Assembly: GCF_001412215.1 (NCBI RefSeq)
Contig: NZ_LLWP01000003.1
Span: forward strand, 124,001 to 188,000
Direction of reading: 5' to 3'
From: Pedobacter sp. Hv1
GTDB lineage: Bacteria > Bacteroidota > Bacteroidia > Sphingobacteriales > Sphingobacteriaceae
Length of the DNA stretch: 64,000 bases
This document shows positions 53,080 to 63,430 of the stretch, one piece after another. A program made the translations under genes and the position numbers. Every line of letters starts with the position of its first letter. Position 1 is the stretch's first letter. The notes beneath the pieces are model-generated. The model did no database searches, was not told the origin of the DNA, and saw only the letters and a program-made list of their open reading frames with translations.

Positions 53080-55944
53080 ATGAAAAAACAACATCAAATT
53101 TTAGTCTGGGGACTTGCAACAATACTATTTGCACAACCCGCACTAGCGCAAAAGAAACCCATAGCTACCAAGGCACCGGCAGTAAAAACTGCCCAAAAAG
53201 CTGGCGCTAATAAAGCTATTCCTAATGACCCGAATGTAAAAATTGGTAAATTAGCGAATGGCCTAACCTATTATATCCGCAAAAACACTGAACCTAAAAA
53301 TAGAGCTGAACTTTATTTAGCAAATAGAATTGGCTCGTTAATGGAAACAGATGCCCAACAAGGTCTTGCTCACTTTACAGAGCACATGGCATTTAACGGC
53401 ACTAAAGATTTTCCAAAAAACGAAATGATCAATTACCTACAAAGAGCAGGGGTTCGTTTCGGTGCAGATTTAAATGCTTACACAGGCTTTAACCAAACGG
53501 TTTATCAATTGCCTATCCCTACAGACAGTGTAGCCGTTTTTAAAACTGGCTTTAAAATATTGGCCAACTGGGCAGGTAAGGTAAGTATGAATGGTGCTGA
53601 TATCGATAATGAAAGAGGAGTTATTGTTGAAGAAGACCGTCAACGTGGTAAAAATGCACAACAAAGGATGAGCAATTTATTGCTCCCATTCCTTTTGGCA
53701 AACTCACAGTATGAGAAACGTATCCCAATTGGTAAGGTAGATATCTTGAATAACTTTACTCACGATAAAATCCGTTCATTTTATGCCGATTGGTATAGAC
53801 CAAACCTACAAGCTGTAATTGCGGTTGGCGATTTTGATGTAAATGAAGTAGAAAGCTTAATCAAAGCGAACTTCTCTGATTTAAAAAACCCTGCTAATCC
53901 AAAACCTAGGTTAAGTTACGATTTACCAGACAATGCCCAGCCATTGGTAAAAATTGCAACAGATAAAGAACAACCTTACAATGTTGTACAGGTAATTTAC
54001 AAACATCGTGAAGGTGTAGTAAAAACGGAAGCCGATTTCAGAATGAGCTTGATCCATGCCATGATCAATAATATGTTAGGTTCTCGTTTACAAGAAATGA
54101 TGCAAAAAGGAAATGCTCCATTTTTATTTGCACAAAGTACATATGGTCCATACCAAGGTGGCTTAGTTTGGGGCATTAGCGCATTTCAAACTGCTGCCGT
54201 TGCTAAAACTACCGCTGATTTGCAAAAAGCAATGACAGCTGCACTTGCTGAAAATGAGCGTATGGCTAAATTTGGTTTCACCGAGGGTGAAATTGAAACC
54301 ATTAAGAAAAAACTTGATGCCGGTTTAGAGAAACAGTATAAAGAAAAAGACAAAACTAAGTCTGCGGTATATGTACAGCAATATCTTGAAAATTTCTTAA
54401 CTGGATCGAGCATCCCATCTGCAGAATACAGTTACAATGAAGCTAAAAAAATAATCAAAGATTTAACCGCAGCAGATATCAACGCTGTTGCTAAAAATCT
54501 AATTACCAAAACCAATCAAATCATTGTGGTTCAAGCACCAGAAAAGGATGCTAAAGATCTACCTACCGAGGCACAATTGATAGCAACGCTTAAATCTGCA
54601 GGCAACGGCGTTACTCCCTACGTAGACAATACCGTAAATAAACCTTTAATTGCCAAATTACCTACAGCCGGCACCATTGTTAACGAAACCAAAAATGATA
54701 AAATTGGAATTACGACTTTAACATTGAGCAATGGGATCAAAGTAGTGTTAAAACCTACAGATTTTAAAAATGACCAAGTGATCTTCACTTCATTTGGCAA
54801 GGGAGGAACTTCATTGGCAAGTGATGCTGATCTAATCTCAGCAGAAAACGCCAACGTAATTGCCCAAAGTGGTGTGGGAGATTTCAACCCTACCCAATTA
54901 AGTAAGTATTTAGCTGGTAAAACTGCCTCTGCAGGAGCTTACATTAGTGATGAGTACCAAGGTTTTTCTGGTAGTACTTCTCCTAAAGACCTTGAGACCG
55001 CCTTTCAATTGATTTATGCTTACGCTACCAACCCTCGTAAAGACGCTGACATCTTTAACAAGAACATCAGCGATATGAAGGTGATTACTGCAAACAAAAA
55101 CAGTAGCCCTGCAAGTGTATATGCAGATACAGTACAAGCTGTTTTGGCAAACTACAACAAACGTGCAATGCCTACCACCTTGCAAGACATTGATCGAATT
55201 TCGATAGATAAAGCTTTTGCTTTCTACAAAGACCGTTTTGCAGATGCTAGTGGACAGACTTTTGTTTTTGTAGGTAACTTCGATGTAGAAAAGATGAAAC
55301 CTTTTATTGCCACTTATTTGGCAAGTTTACCTGCTTTAAATAAAAATGAGAACTTTATCGATCATGGTGTTAATCCGCCAAAAGGAAAAGTAAGCAAAAC
55401 AGTATCTAGAGGTTTAGAAGATAAGGTTACTGTACAACTATACTTCCATGATGATTATGAGTATAATGTAGAGAACAACACTCAACTTGACGCTTTAAAG
55501 GCTGCATTAGAGATTAAAATTTTAGAGCGCTTACGCGAAAAAGAAAGTGGTGTTTATAGTCCAAACGTTAGCTTAAGCCTACAGAAATATCCAAGTGCCC
55601 ATTATTATTTCACCATTTCATTTAGCTGTTCTAAAGCCAATACCGAGAAATTAATCAATGCTTCGTTAGAAGAAGTAAATGCATTTAAGCTCAATGGCGC
55701 AACTGAAGATGATTTAAAGAAATTCAAATCTGAGGAATTAAGACAAGAGGAATTAAGCCTTAGAGATAACGGATTCTGGATCAATTATTTGAGCAACCGC
55801 TTAAAAAATGGCGATGATATAAACCAGGTATTAGCCAATAAAGAGAGAGTAAATGGCGTTACAGTAGCCACAAGTAAGGCTGCTGCACAAAAATATTTAA
55901 ACGGCAATAACTATATCCGTTTGGTATTGACACCAGAAAAATAA
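53080..55944 (+). CDS. M16 family zinc metallopeptidase
   Basis: 954 residues from the ATG at 53080, where a signal peptide follows (ILVWGLATILFAQPALAQ); a TTG 21 bases earlier is unlikely. The inverted zinc motif HFTEH is in GLAHFTEHMAFNGT (near 99), and the downstream Glu ligand is expected in the NERGVIVEEDRQRG block. Two M16 repeats are present (about 50-500 and 540-940), the second probably inactive, as in pitrilysin-type enzymes. It is periplasmic and degrades peptides. It starts 21 bp after the nagX stop, so it may be co-transcribed, but M16 proteases are also common as independent housekeeping genes. Confidence 0.94.
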   Translation: MKKQHQILVWGLATILFAQPALAQKKPIATKAPAVKTAQKAGANKAIPNDPNVKIGKLANGLTYYIRKNTEPKNRAELYLANRIGSLMETDAQQGLAHFTEHMAFNGTKDFPKNEMINYLQRAGVRFGADLNAYTGFNQTVYQLPIPTDSVAVFKTGFKILANWAGKVSMNGADIDNERGVIVEEDRQRGKNAQQRMSNLLLPFLLANSQYEKRIPIGKVDILNNFTHDKIRSFYADWYRPNLQAVIAVGDFDVNEVESLIKANFSDLKNPANPKPRLSYDLPDNAQPLVKIATDKEQPYNVVQVIYKHREGVVKTEADFRMSLIHAMINNMLGSRLQEMMQKGNAPFLFAQSTYGPYQGGLVWGISAFQTAAVAKTTADLQKAMTAALAENERMAKFGFTEGEIETIKKKLDAGLEKQYKEKDKTKSAVYVQQYLENFLTGSSIPSAEYSYNEAKKIIKDLTAADINAVAKNLITKTNQIIVVQAPEKDAKDLPTEAQLIATLKSAGNGVTPYVDNTVNKPLIAKLPTAGTIVNETKNDKIGITTLTLSNGIKVVLKPTDFKNDQVIFTSFGKGGTSLASDADLISAENANVIAQSGVGDFNPTQLSKYLAGKTASAGAYISDEYQGFSGSTSPKDLETAFQLIYAYATNPRKDADIFNKNISDMKVITANKNSSPASVYADTVQAVLANYNKRAMPTTLQDIDRISIDKAFAFYKDRFADASGQTFVFVGNFDVEKMKPFIATYLASLPALNKNENFIDHGVNPPKGKVSKTVSRGLEDKVTVQLYFHDDYEYNVENNTQLDALKAALEIKILERLREKESGVYSPNVSLSLQKYPSAHYYFTISFSCSKANTEKLINASLEEVNAFKLNGATEDDLKKFKSEELRQEELSLRDNGFWINYLSNRLKNGDDINQVLANKERVNGVTVATSKAAAQKYLNGNNYIRLVLTPEK

Positions 55945-55963
55945 TTTGAAAAATGATACCTTT

Positions 55964-55999
55964 AAAAGACCATCTGAAAAATCAGATGGTCTTTTTTTT
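55964..55999 (+). terminator. Rho-independent terminator of the nagB operon
   Basis: AAAAGACCATCTGA (55964-55977) pairs with TCAGATGGTCTTTT (55982-55995), ending in a T8 run, 20 bp past the M16 stop. Confidence 0.95.
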
Positions 56000-56010
56000 G
56001 TGCTAGGCCT

Positions 56011-56793
56011 ATGAAAACACTTCATATTTTAAATGGCGATGCTACTTTAGCAGTCTTCAAACAAACTTCATTTGACGGCGATATTTTAGTTTGGCGTGAA
56101 ATACTGGCCGAAGGACCTGTTTCTCATACAGACTTATGGGCTACAAGAGCGAAATGGATCTGTAGCACTTTTAACGAAAACGAAGTCAATTATCAGAAAA
56201 ATGTATTGGAAGAAGTTAAAAGATTAAAAAATATAGAGATTTATGATGAGCTGATCCTTTGGTTCGAATACGATCTGGTTTGCCAGATCAACCTGATCTA
56301 TATTTTAAGTGTTTTAAGAGAGGTTAATGCCCCAAACCTTTCCATTCAATTGATCTGCCCTGATCGATTTGACGGCATTCCTAATTTTAGGGGCCTTGGC
56401 GAATTAAATGCAGTGCAACTAACCCAACTTTACCCTAACAGAGAAAAACTAACTACAAACGATTTAAACCTAGCTGGCAAAGCCTGGGATTTATATGTAG
56501 CTAACAACCCTGAAGATCTTCAGACATTTCTACAAAGTGATTTTGGTAAGCTACCACTTTTAGAAAAAGCCTTAACTGCACATTTATTAAGATTTCCTAA
56601 TCCAGCAACACAGCTCAACTATATAGAAGATACTTTATTGGCCATTATCAAAAGTGGAATTACCAATAGAATGGCTATCCATGAAGCTTTTTGGTTAAAA
56701 GAAAGTTTATTTGGCTCAACAGATCTCCAAATTAATCAGTTACTAGACAAGCTCCAAGCCAATGGTTTCATTAAAGAGGGCATCCTCCATTAA
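56011..56793 (+). CDS. DUF1835 domain-containing protein
   Basis: 260 residues, soluble. The start TLHILNGDATLAVFKQTSFDGDILVWREILAEGPVS is the DUF1835 signature (LHI..GD.....F....dilvwrE.L.eGPv), followed by a helical middle and a C-terminal winged-helix-like part (AIHEAFWLKESLFGSTDLQINQLLDKLQANGFI). The family is widespread in Bacteroidota and Firmicutes with unknown activity. It begins 12 bp past a strong terminator, so it needs its own promoter close to or within the hairpin region. It converges on the next gene with 1 bp between stops. Confidence 0.85.
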   Translation: MKTLHILNGDATLAVFKQTSFDGDILVWREILAEGPVSHTDLWATRAKWICSTFNENEVNYQKNVLEEVKRLKNIEIYDELILWFEYDLVCQINLIYILSVLREVNAPNLSIQLICPDRFDGIPNFRGLGELNAVQLTQLYPNREKLTTNDLNLAGKAWDLYVANNPEDLQTFLQSDFGKLPLLEKALTAHLLRFPNPATQLNYIEDTLLAIIKSGITNRMAIHEAFWLKESLFGSTDLQINQLLDKLQANGFIKEGILH

Positions 56794-56794
56794 T

Positions 56795-58336
56795 TTATTT
56801 AGCTATTACACCTACAGGGCCGCTTGGCTCGCTTTCGTTTTTTAAACGATCTAGCGCAGTTACCAAATAATTATATCTTTTCCCTTTCTCTACACTTGTA
56901 TCCAAATAAAAGGTAAAGTCTTCAAAACTGATCCTTAATATATTTTTAGGGTCTAAAATGTTTATTTTTTCTCCTTCTTTAAAACGATAGATGACATAAC
57001 CTGATGCGGTTTCGCCATCTTTTGCCTTTAAAGGTTTCTCCCATTTTAAATGTACGCCACCAGCTTCTGCATCAGCTGTAAAGTTTTGAGGCTCATTTGG
57101 CATTACATCATCAAGCCAAGGCATTTGTGGAGGTAATGCAGGAAATTTATAGAGGTCATTCCTTAACGTATCTTGTACCCCTTTTGCTACGGTTGCTAAA
57201 GATTTAGAGCTAAAGAATACACTGCCCTGTATGCGGCCATTCGCTCTCATGTACCTGATCTGATTTGGAATTTCGCTCTGGTTACCCCAAGCGGCCTCTC
57301 TTTTTGATGGCATGCCATGTACAAGATAAGCTGCTTGGCCAATATATAAATGCCTACCATAGGTATTATTGCTCCACCAATCGGCCAAAACACCAAAAGG
57401 AGCTACTGCCCTACTAAAGGTAAAATAGATCTGTGGGTTAATGTAATCTACCCACCCTTCTTTAATCCATTTCCTAGAATCGGCATAGAGTTCTCCATAG
57501 TTTGACAAGCCACTGGTTTTAGAGCCGAGTGTATCTTCTCTATAATTTCTCCAAATCCCGAAAGGGCTTACGCCAAACTTTACATATTTCTTGTAATGAT
57601 GAACGCTGTCATTAGCCATTTTGATCAAGAGATTTACATTATTCCTTCTCCAATCATCTATATTGGTAAATCCATTTGGATATTTGGCAAAAGTTGCCTC
57701 ATCAGTTATTTTTTGCCCGGCAATGCGATATGGATAAAAATAATCATCAAAATGTACCCCATCAATATCATATTCCTTTACTACGTCCAGAATAACCTGC
57801 ACAATATATTCTCTTACCTCAGGCAAGCCCGGATCAAATAATTTTTGGCCGCCATAGGTATAAAAAAGATCTGGTCGCTTTTTAGTAATGTGCTCTTGAC
57901 TTGTAATTGCTCCTGCACTCATCGTTGCCCGATAAGGATTAAACCAAGCATGCAATTCCATGCCTCTAAAATGAGCTTCTTTAATGGCAAAGGCCAACGG
58001 ATCGTAACCAGGGGCAGGAGAAACCCCTTGAGTGCCCATTAACCAATGGCTCCAAAGCTCTCTTGATTTGGCATAAAACGCATCGGCCGTTGGTCTAATT
58101 TGCAACATAATGGCGTTCATACCCGTCTTTTTATGCTGCTCTAATATCCCTATTAGTTCTTGTTTTTGTTGATCTACGGATAAGCCTTGTTTAGATGGCC
58201 AATCTATATTTGTTACGGTAGCTACCCAAACACCTCTAAACTCACGTTTTGGACCAATATTTGTGCTGTTCTGTGCAACTGAGAAAAAAGAAGTGGTGAG
58301 TAAGAGTAAAAGTATACCGATAAAGCTTTTAACCAT
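56795..58336 (-). CDS. Glycosyl hydrolase family 10-like (GHL10/DUF187) protein
   Basis: 513 residues with a signal peptide (GILLLLLTTSFFSVAQ). The GHL10 domain opens with REFRGVWVATVTNIDWPSKQGLSVDQQKQEL and continues with MNAIMLQIRPTADAFY, LHAWFNPYRA, IDGVHFDDYFYPY and DYINPQIYFTF. The last 100 residues (PQNFTADAEAGGVHLKWEKP...) look like a fibronectin-type III module. GHL10 proteins are TIM-barrel hydrolases, probably acting on peptidoglycan or other glycans outside the cell; specificity is not known. Confidence 0.9.
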   Translation of the reverse strand: MVKSFIGILLLLLTTSFFSVAQNSTNIGPKREFRGVWVATVTNIDWPSKQGLSVDQQKQELIGILEQHKKTGMNAIMLQIRPTADAFYAKSRELWSHWLMGTQGVSPAPGYDPLAFAIKEAHFRGMELHAWFNPYRATMSAGAITSQEHITKKRPDLFYTYGGQKLFDPGLPEVREYIVQVILDVVKEYDIDGVHFDDYFYPYRIAGQKITDEATFAKYPNGFTNIDDWRRNNVNLLIKMANDSVHHYKKYVKFGVSPFGIWRNYREDTLGSKTSGLSNYGELYADSRKWIKEGWVDYINPQIYFTFSRAVAPFGVLADWWSNNTYGRHLYIGQAAYLVHGMPSKREAAWGNQSEIPNQIRYMRANGRIQGSVFFSSKSLATVAKGVQDTLRNDLYKFPALPPQMPWLDDVMPNEPQNFTADAEAGGVHLKWEKPLKAKDGETASGYVIYRFKEGEKINILDPKNILRISFEDFTFYLDTSVEKGKRYNYLVTALDRLKNESEPSGPVGVIAK

Positions 58337-58576
58337 TATATATTATTAGTAATGAGTAGTTTATTTACAATATTTGCTAAAGTTTAACACACCATCAACC
58401 CAATTTGGCTGTTGGTATTTAAACGTTATTTTTTAAAAAATGTGTTACAAAAGTGCTACATTTTTTAGACTTATCAGTTTTTTATATTATGTTAGCTATC
58501 CCAAAAAAATAATTAACATCACTTTAAGAGTAAATTTATCGACATTTTTTTCGATGTCAATAAAAAATTAGCTAGT

Positions 58577-59482
58577 ATGCAAGAGCAAGATCCCGTAAAT
58601 AAAGTTGACCGAAACAAAGTTTATTTTTTAATTGTAGTTATCGCCGCATTATTAGGAATAAACGCTTATCTCTACTTTAAAGATAAACAGCAAAGTAGTC
58701 GATTTGTAACTGTAAGTACCGAAAAAGATAGGCTTAAGCTAGAAGTTGAAAAGATAGAGGTTGAACTTGACAAAGTAAATGCCTTAAACGTAAATCTAAG
58801 CGAAAAGCTACAACAAGAACAAGACCTTGCCAGAAAGAAAATTGCAGAATTAAAATTGGCGCTACAAAAAGGGAAACTTACCCAAGGCGACCTAGATAAA
58901 GCACAAGATCAGATCAAAGAATTAAGAGAGTTTGTAAAAAACTACAACGATCAAATTATTAGGTTAGAGAAAGAAAATTCTTACTTAAAAACTGAGCGAG
59001 ACAGCTTAAAAACTACTTCAGATAATTATAGCCAAAAGGCAGAGAACCTTGAAAAGGAAAATGAGAATCTAAATGCCAAAGTAAAAGTTGGGGCGGCCTT
59101 AAAAGCGAGCGACATTACTGTTAATGCCTTTAAAATTAAAAATAGTGGTAAAGATGTATTGGTAACTAGGGCCAGTACCACAGAGAAGCTGACCATCAGT
59201 TTTAATATTGTCCCCAATACCTTGGCCGAAAAGAATTACCATACTGTGTATTTAAGAGTATTTGATCCGGCAGGCAATCTCATTGCAAGAGAAACAGACA
59301 TGTTTGAGGCCGATGGGCAACAAATGCAGTTTAGCAGCAAAATGCAGTTCAATTATAACGATGACAATTCTAGTTATAAAATTCAGTGGGAAAACCCTAA
59401 AGAATTTATAAAAGGCACTTATTCCATTATTCTGTACACCGATGGCTTTATCATGGGTAAAAGCCAGATTACACTTAGATAA
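58577..59482 (+). CDS. Membrane-anchored coiled-coil protein
   Basis: 301 residues. A transmembrane segment lies near the N-terminus (VYFLIVVIAALLGINAYLYF, about 15-34), then a long heptad-rich coiled coil (about 45-165: RLKLEVEKIEVELDKVNALNVNLSEKLQQEQ and on, rich in Glu, Lys and Leu), then a beta-rich C-terminal domain (LTISFNIVPNTLAEKNYHTVYLRVFDPAG ... GTYSIILYTDGFIMGKSQITLR) about 130 residues long. This plan recurs in Bacteroidota; the function is unknown, but a periplasmic structural or scaffold role is plausible. Confidence 0.75.
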   Translation: MQEQDPVNKVDRNKVYFLIVVIAALLGINAYLYFKDKQQSSRFVTVSTEKDRLKLEVEKIEVELDKVNALNVNLSEKLQQEQDLARKKIAELKLALQKGKLTQGDLDKAQDQIKELREFVKNYNDQIIRLEKENSYLKTERDSLKTTSDNYSQKAENLEKENENLNAKVKVGAALKASDITVNAFKIKNSGKDVLVTRASTTEKLTISFNIVPNTLAEKNYHTVYLRVFDPAGNLIARETDMFEADGQQMQFSSKMQFNYNDDNSSYKIQWENPKEFIKGTYSIILYTDGFIMGKSQITLR

Positions 59483-59574
59483 GTTACAGCAAGGTAAAAT
59501 AGGTATCGGATGGTTTTTATTGAAGTTAAAGCCCAATAAGCTTTTCTGTTCGGCTTTGCCTTAAGTACAACTGC

Positions 59575-62500
59575 TTAACTCTTCACCAAAGGGAAACTCA
59601 AATGGAAGGTAGTACCCTCATTTAACAGTGAGGTAAATTCTACCGTTCCACCAGCATTTTCTATAGCTTGTTTTACAAAAGCCAAGCCCAAACCAGTTCC
59701 TGATGATTTGGTCGTAAAGTTTGGTACAAATATTTTATCCTGTAAACTTAAATCTATCCCTTTACCATTGTCTTCTACTTCTATCTGAACATACCTCTCG
59801 TCATTGATAATGTGGATTTTAATGGCACAGCTGGCCTTACCCTCACTTGCTTCTATCGCATTCTTTAATAAATTATTGAAAGTACGTAACAATTGATCTT
59901 TATCTCCCAAAACAATTATTGCCCGGTTAGTTCTGTTTAATACTACTATTTCTACATTATCTGTATTGTTAAACACAGCAATAGCTTGTTCAATAACTGG
60001 CAATAATTCTAAATTCTCCAACTTGGTATCGGGCATTTTGGCAAAGTTGGAAAACTCTGAGGCAATAGTGGCCAAACTATCAATTTGTTCTATAAATGAC
60101 TTATTAAAGCTGGCAAATTTCTTTTCAAAATTGGGATCATTTTCTTTCCATGATTTCTCGAGCAATTGTACCCCTAATTTCAATGGCGTTAAGGGGTTTT
60201 TGATCTCATGTGCCACCTGTTTTGCCATTTCTCTCCAGGCACTCTCTCGTTCTGATCGAGCCAGTTTAGTAGCACTAATTTCTAATGCCGCAATCATTTT
60301 GTTATATTCTTTGATGAGTGAACCAATCTCATCCTGACGATGCCAAACAATGGGTTGGTTTTGTTGCCCCAATTTAGTTCTTCTAATGCTCTCTTGGATA
60401 AAAGTAAGGGGACTTGTAATCTGGTTGGCTAAAACTACCGCAAGTATCCCTATGAGCACAAAAACAAGCGCATAGATATTGATCAGCGTATTGATAAATA
60501 AGCCAATCTTGGCCTCATAATCTGCTTCATTTGAATAATAGGGTAAACCAATATAGGCAATGGTTTTGTTCTGCACATCGCGAATGGGCGCATAAGCAGC
60601 TGCGTATTTAAAGGTGCCGATTTTTTCAGACGTGTTTAAGAATTCAGATCGCTGCCTTAGGCTCAGTTCCATAAAAGCGATTGGCCCCATTTTCCTACCA
60701 AGTATTCCGTATTCATACATCCTACGTAAAGAAGTTAAAATCAAGTTACCCTTGGTATCGTATAAGTTTAAAAAAGCTGCATTTATATTTGCAAATTGAT
60801 CAAACTGAAACTGTGCTTCCTCCCCTGTTTTAATCTCTCCATCATTTTCAACCTGTTTTTCGAAAGCAATCTGTACTTTTTTTACTTTCTCTCTAATTGC
60901 ATCTTCTTGTTGCGTTTTATACTCTTCTCTAATGTAAAAGAAGGTTGTCCAGCCAACAATTAACAATGTGGCCACAACAGATAAAACTATGGAAACCTGA
61001 ATCCTGGTTTTGTAGAGAATTTTATTGGCATTAATCATTAAATAACGGTTAATGCTAAACCAACCTGCTTTGTTGTTTTCTACATTGGTCAGTATCCAAA
61101 TAAAGAAATAAAAGAGGGTTCCAGATACGATAAACACCAAAAAGAAAAAAGACAAAGTAGACAGTCTTTCTATATAAGGCACCTTTTCTTTACTGATAAT
61201 GATCAACTTAGATTTATCGGGTTGGTAAATGGCATGGCTATATCTTGGCCGCTCCATTGTGCTCCCTACGGCCTCTTCTCTATCTTTCTCTTGGTCGCTT
61301 ACAAAATGGATTTCTTTATCCATGGCCCCTTTAAACCGCTTATTAAACATGGGGTAGGTATACTTACCAGCCTGTTTAATCAGTTCGTTGTTTTTATAAA
61401 ATGCAAATGAATAATCACTAAAGTCTTCATCCGTCTTTAATTTCCCATCAATTAAAAGGACCGGAAAATGGCTGTTATAATCATAGTTCTGAGATACTAG
61501 TTCGACCACTAATGTGCCTAGGATATTGCCATTATCTACAATTGGGATAATTCCGAAATAATTTTGGAAGCCAAATGTGTTGTTAATGCGGTAAAAGAAG
61601 TTAGAATCTTGAGTTTTAACAGAGCCTGATTTAACCAGCTCTCTGTACCTTGCCATTTTTGCTTTTCCATCAACACGCAGAGTGGAATCTCTGTTGTCAA
61701 ATTCAAAAATTTTGGCTTCGAAACGTGTTAAATAACCATCAAGGTATTTTTTATTAATGTAACTGTCTAATCTAAAAGATTGCAATTGGCTAGGCTTTTT
61801 AAAATACTCAACAACGATCGAATCTTTAGAAACTCCTTTTTCAAAACTATCTATTGCATTGATCACTTTCGGATCATCAACCTGCGTCAACTTCTCGGCA
61901 ATGATCTTTCGGTTACTTTGTTCTTTTAAATCATTAAATCTGAGGTATTTAATTGAGGTTAAAGAAGCCATACAAAAAAACAGAGTGGCAAACGCACTAA
62001 TTGAAAACCTATTCTTTTGCACATAACTATTCCACCCGATGATGAAAAGCAATAAAGCATACACCAAATAGAAAACATCAAATTCAGAAAAATCATCTAT
62101 TAACTTATAAGCGGTATAAGCAGCTAGCATACTTATAAAAACAACAAGTTTCTCTTTATTGCTTAAAACCAATTGCTTGCTTAGCTCCATTAATATTTTT
62201 GCTAAAGCGAAGATATTAAACCAAACTAGGCATAAGATGATGATACAGGTCCAACTTATCCATCCCAAATTGATGATATTGGTAATATCGAAATCGATCT
62301 TAGAGTTATAAATTAATCCCGAAAAAATATCATTTACAATAAAAGCTACACTCGAGAGGATCAGTAAAGCCAGTACCTGAAATGCAAAACTAGCCGTCCT
62401 ATTTTCGACGATCCATTTAGGCAAATGATATTTATGTCGATGTTGGTAGGCAAAAAATCCTATCCAGGACATGGAGAGTACGTTTAAGAAAAGATCGCCC

Positions 62501-63354
62501 AGAGAAGGCAGAAAATCACTCGCTCCATAAATTGATGGGTTAAAGATTTCTAATTCAAACTGATGATTGAACCAGAAAAACTGTAGATCTGTTAACCTAA
62601 ATGCAAAAAAGAAGATAACCAGCATAAACGTACCTGCAACAGCTAATCCTTTATTGACCAACCACGAGCAATACGAGTTTACAAACAAACAGATGCTGAA
62701 CAAACCTACTATCCACAACCAGATCTGTATCATTGCATAGATATTCTTTGAATATTCGTGACTTAGCTTTACCGGAAAGAGGTATTCTTTTTGAATATTA
62801 AAGATTTCTGTAATGTCTTTATCTGTAAACGATGCTAGATCAAGGCTACTTCTAGGAAATAATTCTGGTGCGATCTGATTTTTAAGGTATTGGTTTTCAA
62901 TACTAAATTGTGTTTTAACCGTAATTAAAAATAAAAAGGTATAAGGTCCTTCTGTTTTTTTAATCAGCTCGTACCAACCATTTGGTTGTTGAGAAAATGA
63001 GGTACCTTCCTTTAAACGAAAAGTATTAGATGGCAGTGCTTTTACCGAACTCCAGAATTGAAGCTCCGTATTTTTGTAGACCAGCAAATTAATGCCGTTA
63101 TCTCTATAAGTCTTTATAAAATCGAGGGCTAGTTTCTCGTCTTTATAAAGTTGTTTAAGTTCATTTAATTTAGCTGGGTTTGATAGAAAGTTCTGAACAA
63201 CTCTTTCTTTGGTTGCTAAATTTTGTTGTAGTTCACTCGCTTCATGTATTAACAGGTCTTTTTTGGTAATTGAATTGTCTAAAGACAAAGCTGTGGCTAT
63301 GCAGCAAATGCCTAAAAGCAATAAAAGAAACCTAATTTTACCTCCAATACTCAC
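59575..63354 (-). CDS. NtrY-like sensor histidine kinase, large membrane protein
   Basis: 1259 residues starting with GTG at 63354 (no nearby ATG fits). It has several transmembrane helices in the N-terminal half, a large extracytoplasmic part, a HAMP linker (about 965-1010: ANQITSPLTFIQESIRRTKLGQQ), HisKA with the phosphoacceptor in AHEIKNPLTPLKLGVQLL (near 1050), and a HATPase with NNLLKNAIEAS, VEDNGKGIDLS and SSGTGLGLAFVKQAIENAGG. HEIKNPLTP is typical of NtrY/NtrB-like kinases. No NtrX-type regulator is adjacent, so its partner is unknown. Confidence 0.92.
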   Translation of the reverse strand: MSIGGKIRFLLLLLGICCIATALSLDNSITKKDLLIHEASELQQNLATKERVVQNFLSNPAKLNELKQLYKDEKLALDFIKTYRDNGINLLVYKNTELQFWSSVKALPSNTFRLKEGTSFSQQPNGWYELIKKTEGPYTFLFLITVKTQFSIENQYLKNQIAPELFPRSSLDLASFTDKDITEIFNIQKEYLFPVKLSHEYSKNIYAMIQIWLWIVGLFSICLFVNSYCSWLVNKGLAVAGTFMLVIFFFAFRLTDLQFFWFNHQFELEIFNPSIYGASDFLPSLGDLFLNVLSMSWIGFFAYQHRHKYHLPKWIVENRTASFAFQVLALLILSSVAFIVNDIFSGLIYNSKIDFDITNIINLGWISWTCIIILCLVWFNIFALAKILMELSKQLVLSNKEKLVVFISMLAAYTAYKLIDDFSEFDVFYLVYALLLFIIGWNSYVQKNRFSISAFATLFFCMASLTSIKYLRFNDLKEQSNRKIIAEKLTQVDDPKVINAIDSFEKGVSKDSIVVEYFKKPSQLQSFRLDSYINKKYLDGYLTRFEAKIFEFDNRDSTLRVDGKAKMARYRELVKSGSVKTQDSNFFYRINNTFGFQNYFGIIPIVDNGNILGTLVVELVSQNYDYNSHFPVLLIDGKLKTDEDFSDYSFAFYKNNELIKQAGKYTYPMFNKRFKGAMDKEIHFVSDQEKDREEAVGSTMERPRYSHAIYQPDKSKLIIISKEKVPYIERLSTLSFFFLVFIVSGTLFYFFIWILTNVENNKAGWFSINRYLMINANKILYKTRIQVSIVLSVVATLLIVGWTTFFYIREEYKTQQEDAIREKVKKVQIAFEKQVENDGEIKTGEEAQFQFDQFANINAAFLNLYDTKGNLILTSLRRMYEYGILGRKMGPIAFMELSLRQRSEFLNTSEKIGTFKYAAAYAPIRDVQNKTIAYIGLPYYSNEADYEAKIGLFINTLINIYALVFVLIGILAVVLANQITSPLTFIQESIRRTKLGQQNQPIVWHRQDEIGSLIKEYNKMIAALEISATKLARSERESAWREMAKQVAHEIKNPLTPLKLGVQLLEKSWKENDPNFEKKFASFNKSFIEQIDSLATIASEFSNFAKMPDTKLENLELLPVIEQAIAVFNNTDNVEIVVLNRTNRAIIVLGDKDQLLRTFNNLLKNAIEASEGKASCAIKIHIINDERYVQIEVEDNGKGIDLSLQDKIFVPNFTTKSSGTGLGLAFVKQAIENAGGTVEFTSLLNEGTTFHLSFPLVKS

Positions 63355-63384
63355 GTTAAACTGTTTTAAATAAGGTAGTAATTA

Positions 63385-63421
63385 TATCAAAACCTATCGT
63401 TAACCACGATAGGTTTTGATA
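63385..63421 (-). terminator. Terminator of fabD
   Basis: TATCAAAACCTATCGT pairs with ACGATAGGTTTTGATA around a 5-base loop, 16 bp in all; on the minus strand the arm ends in TTTTGATA. It lies about 10 bp past the fabD stop. Confidence 0.9.
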
Positions 63422-63430
63422 GCGAATATG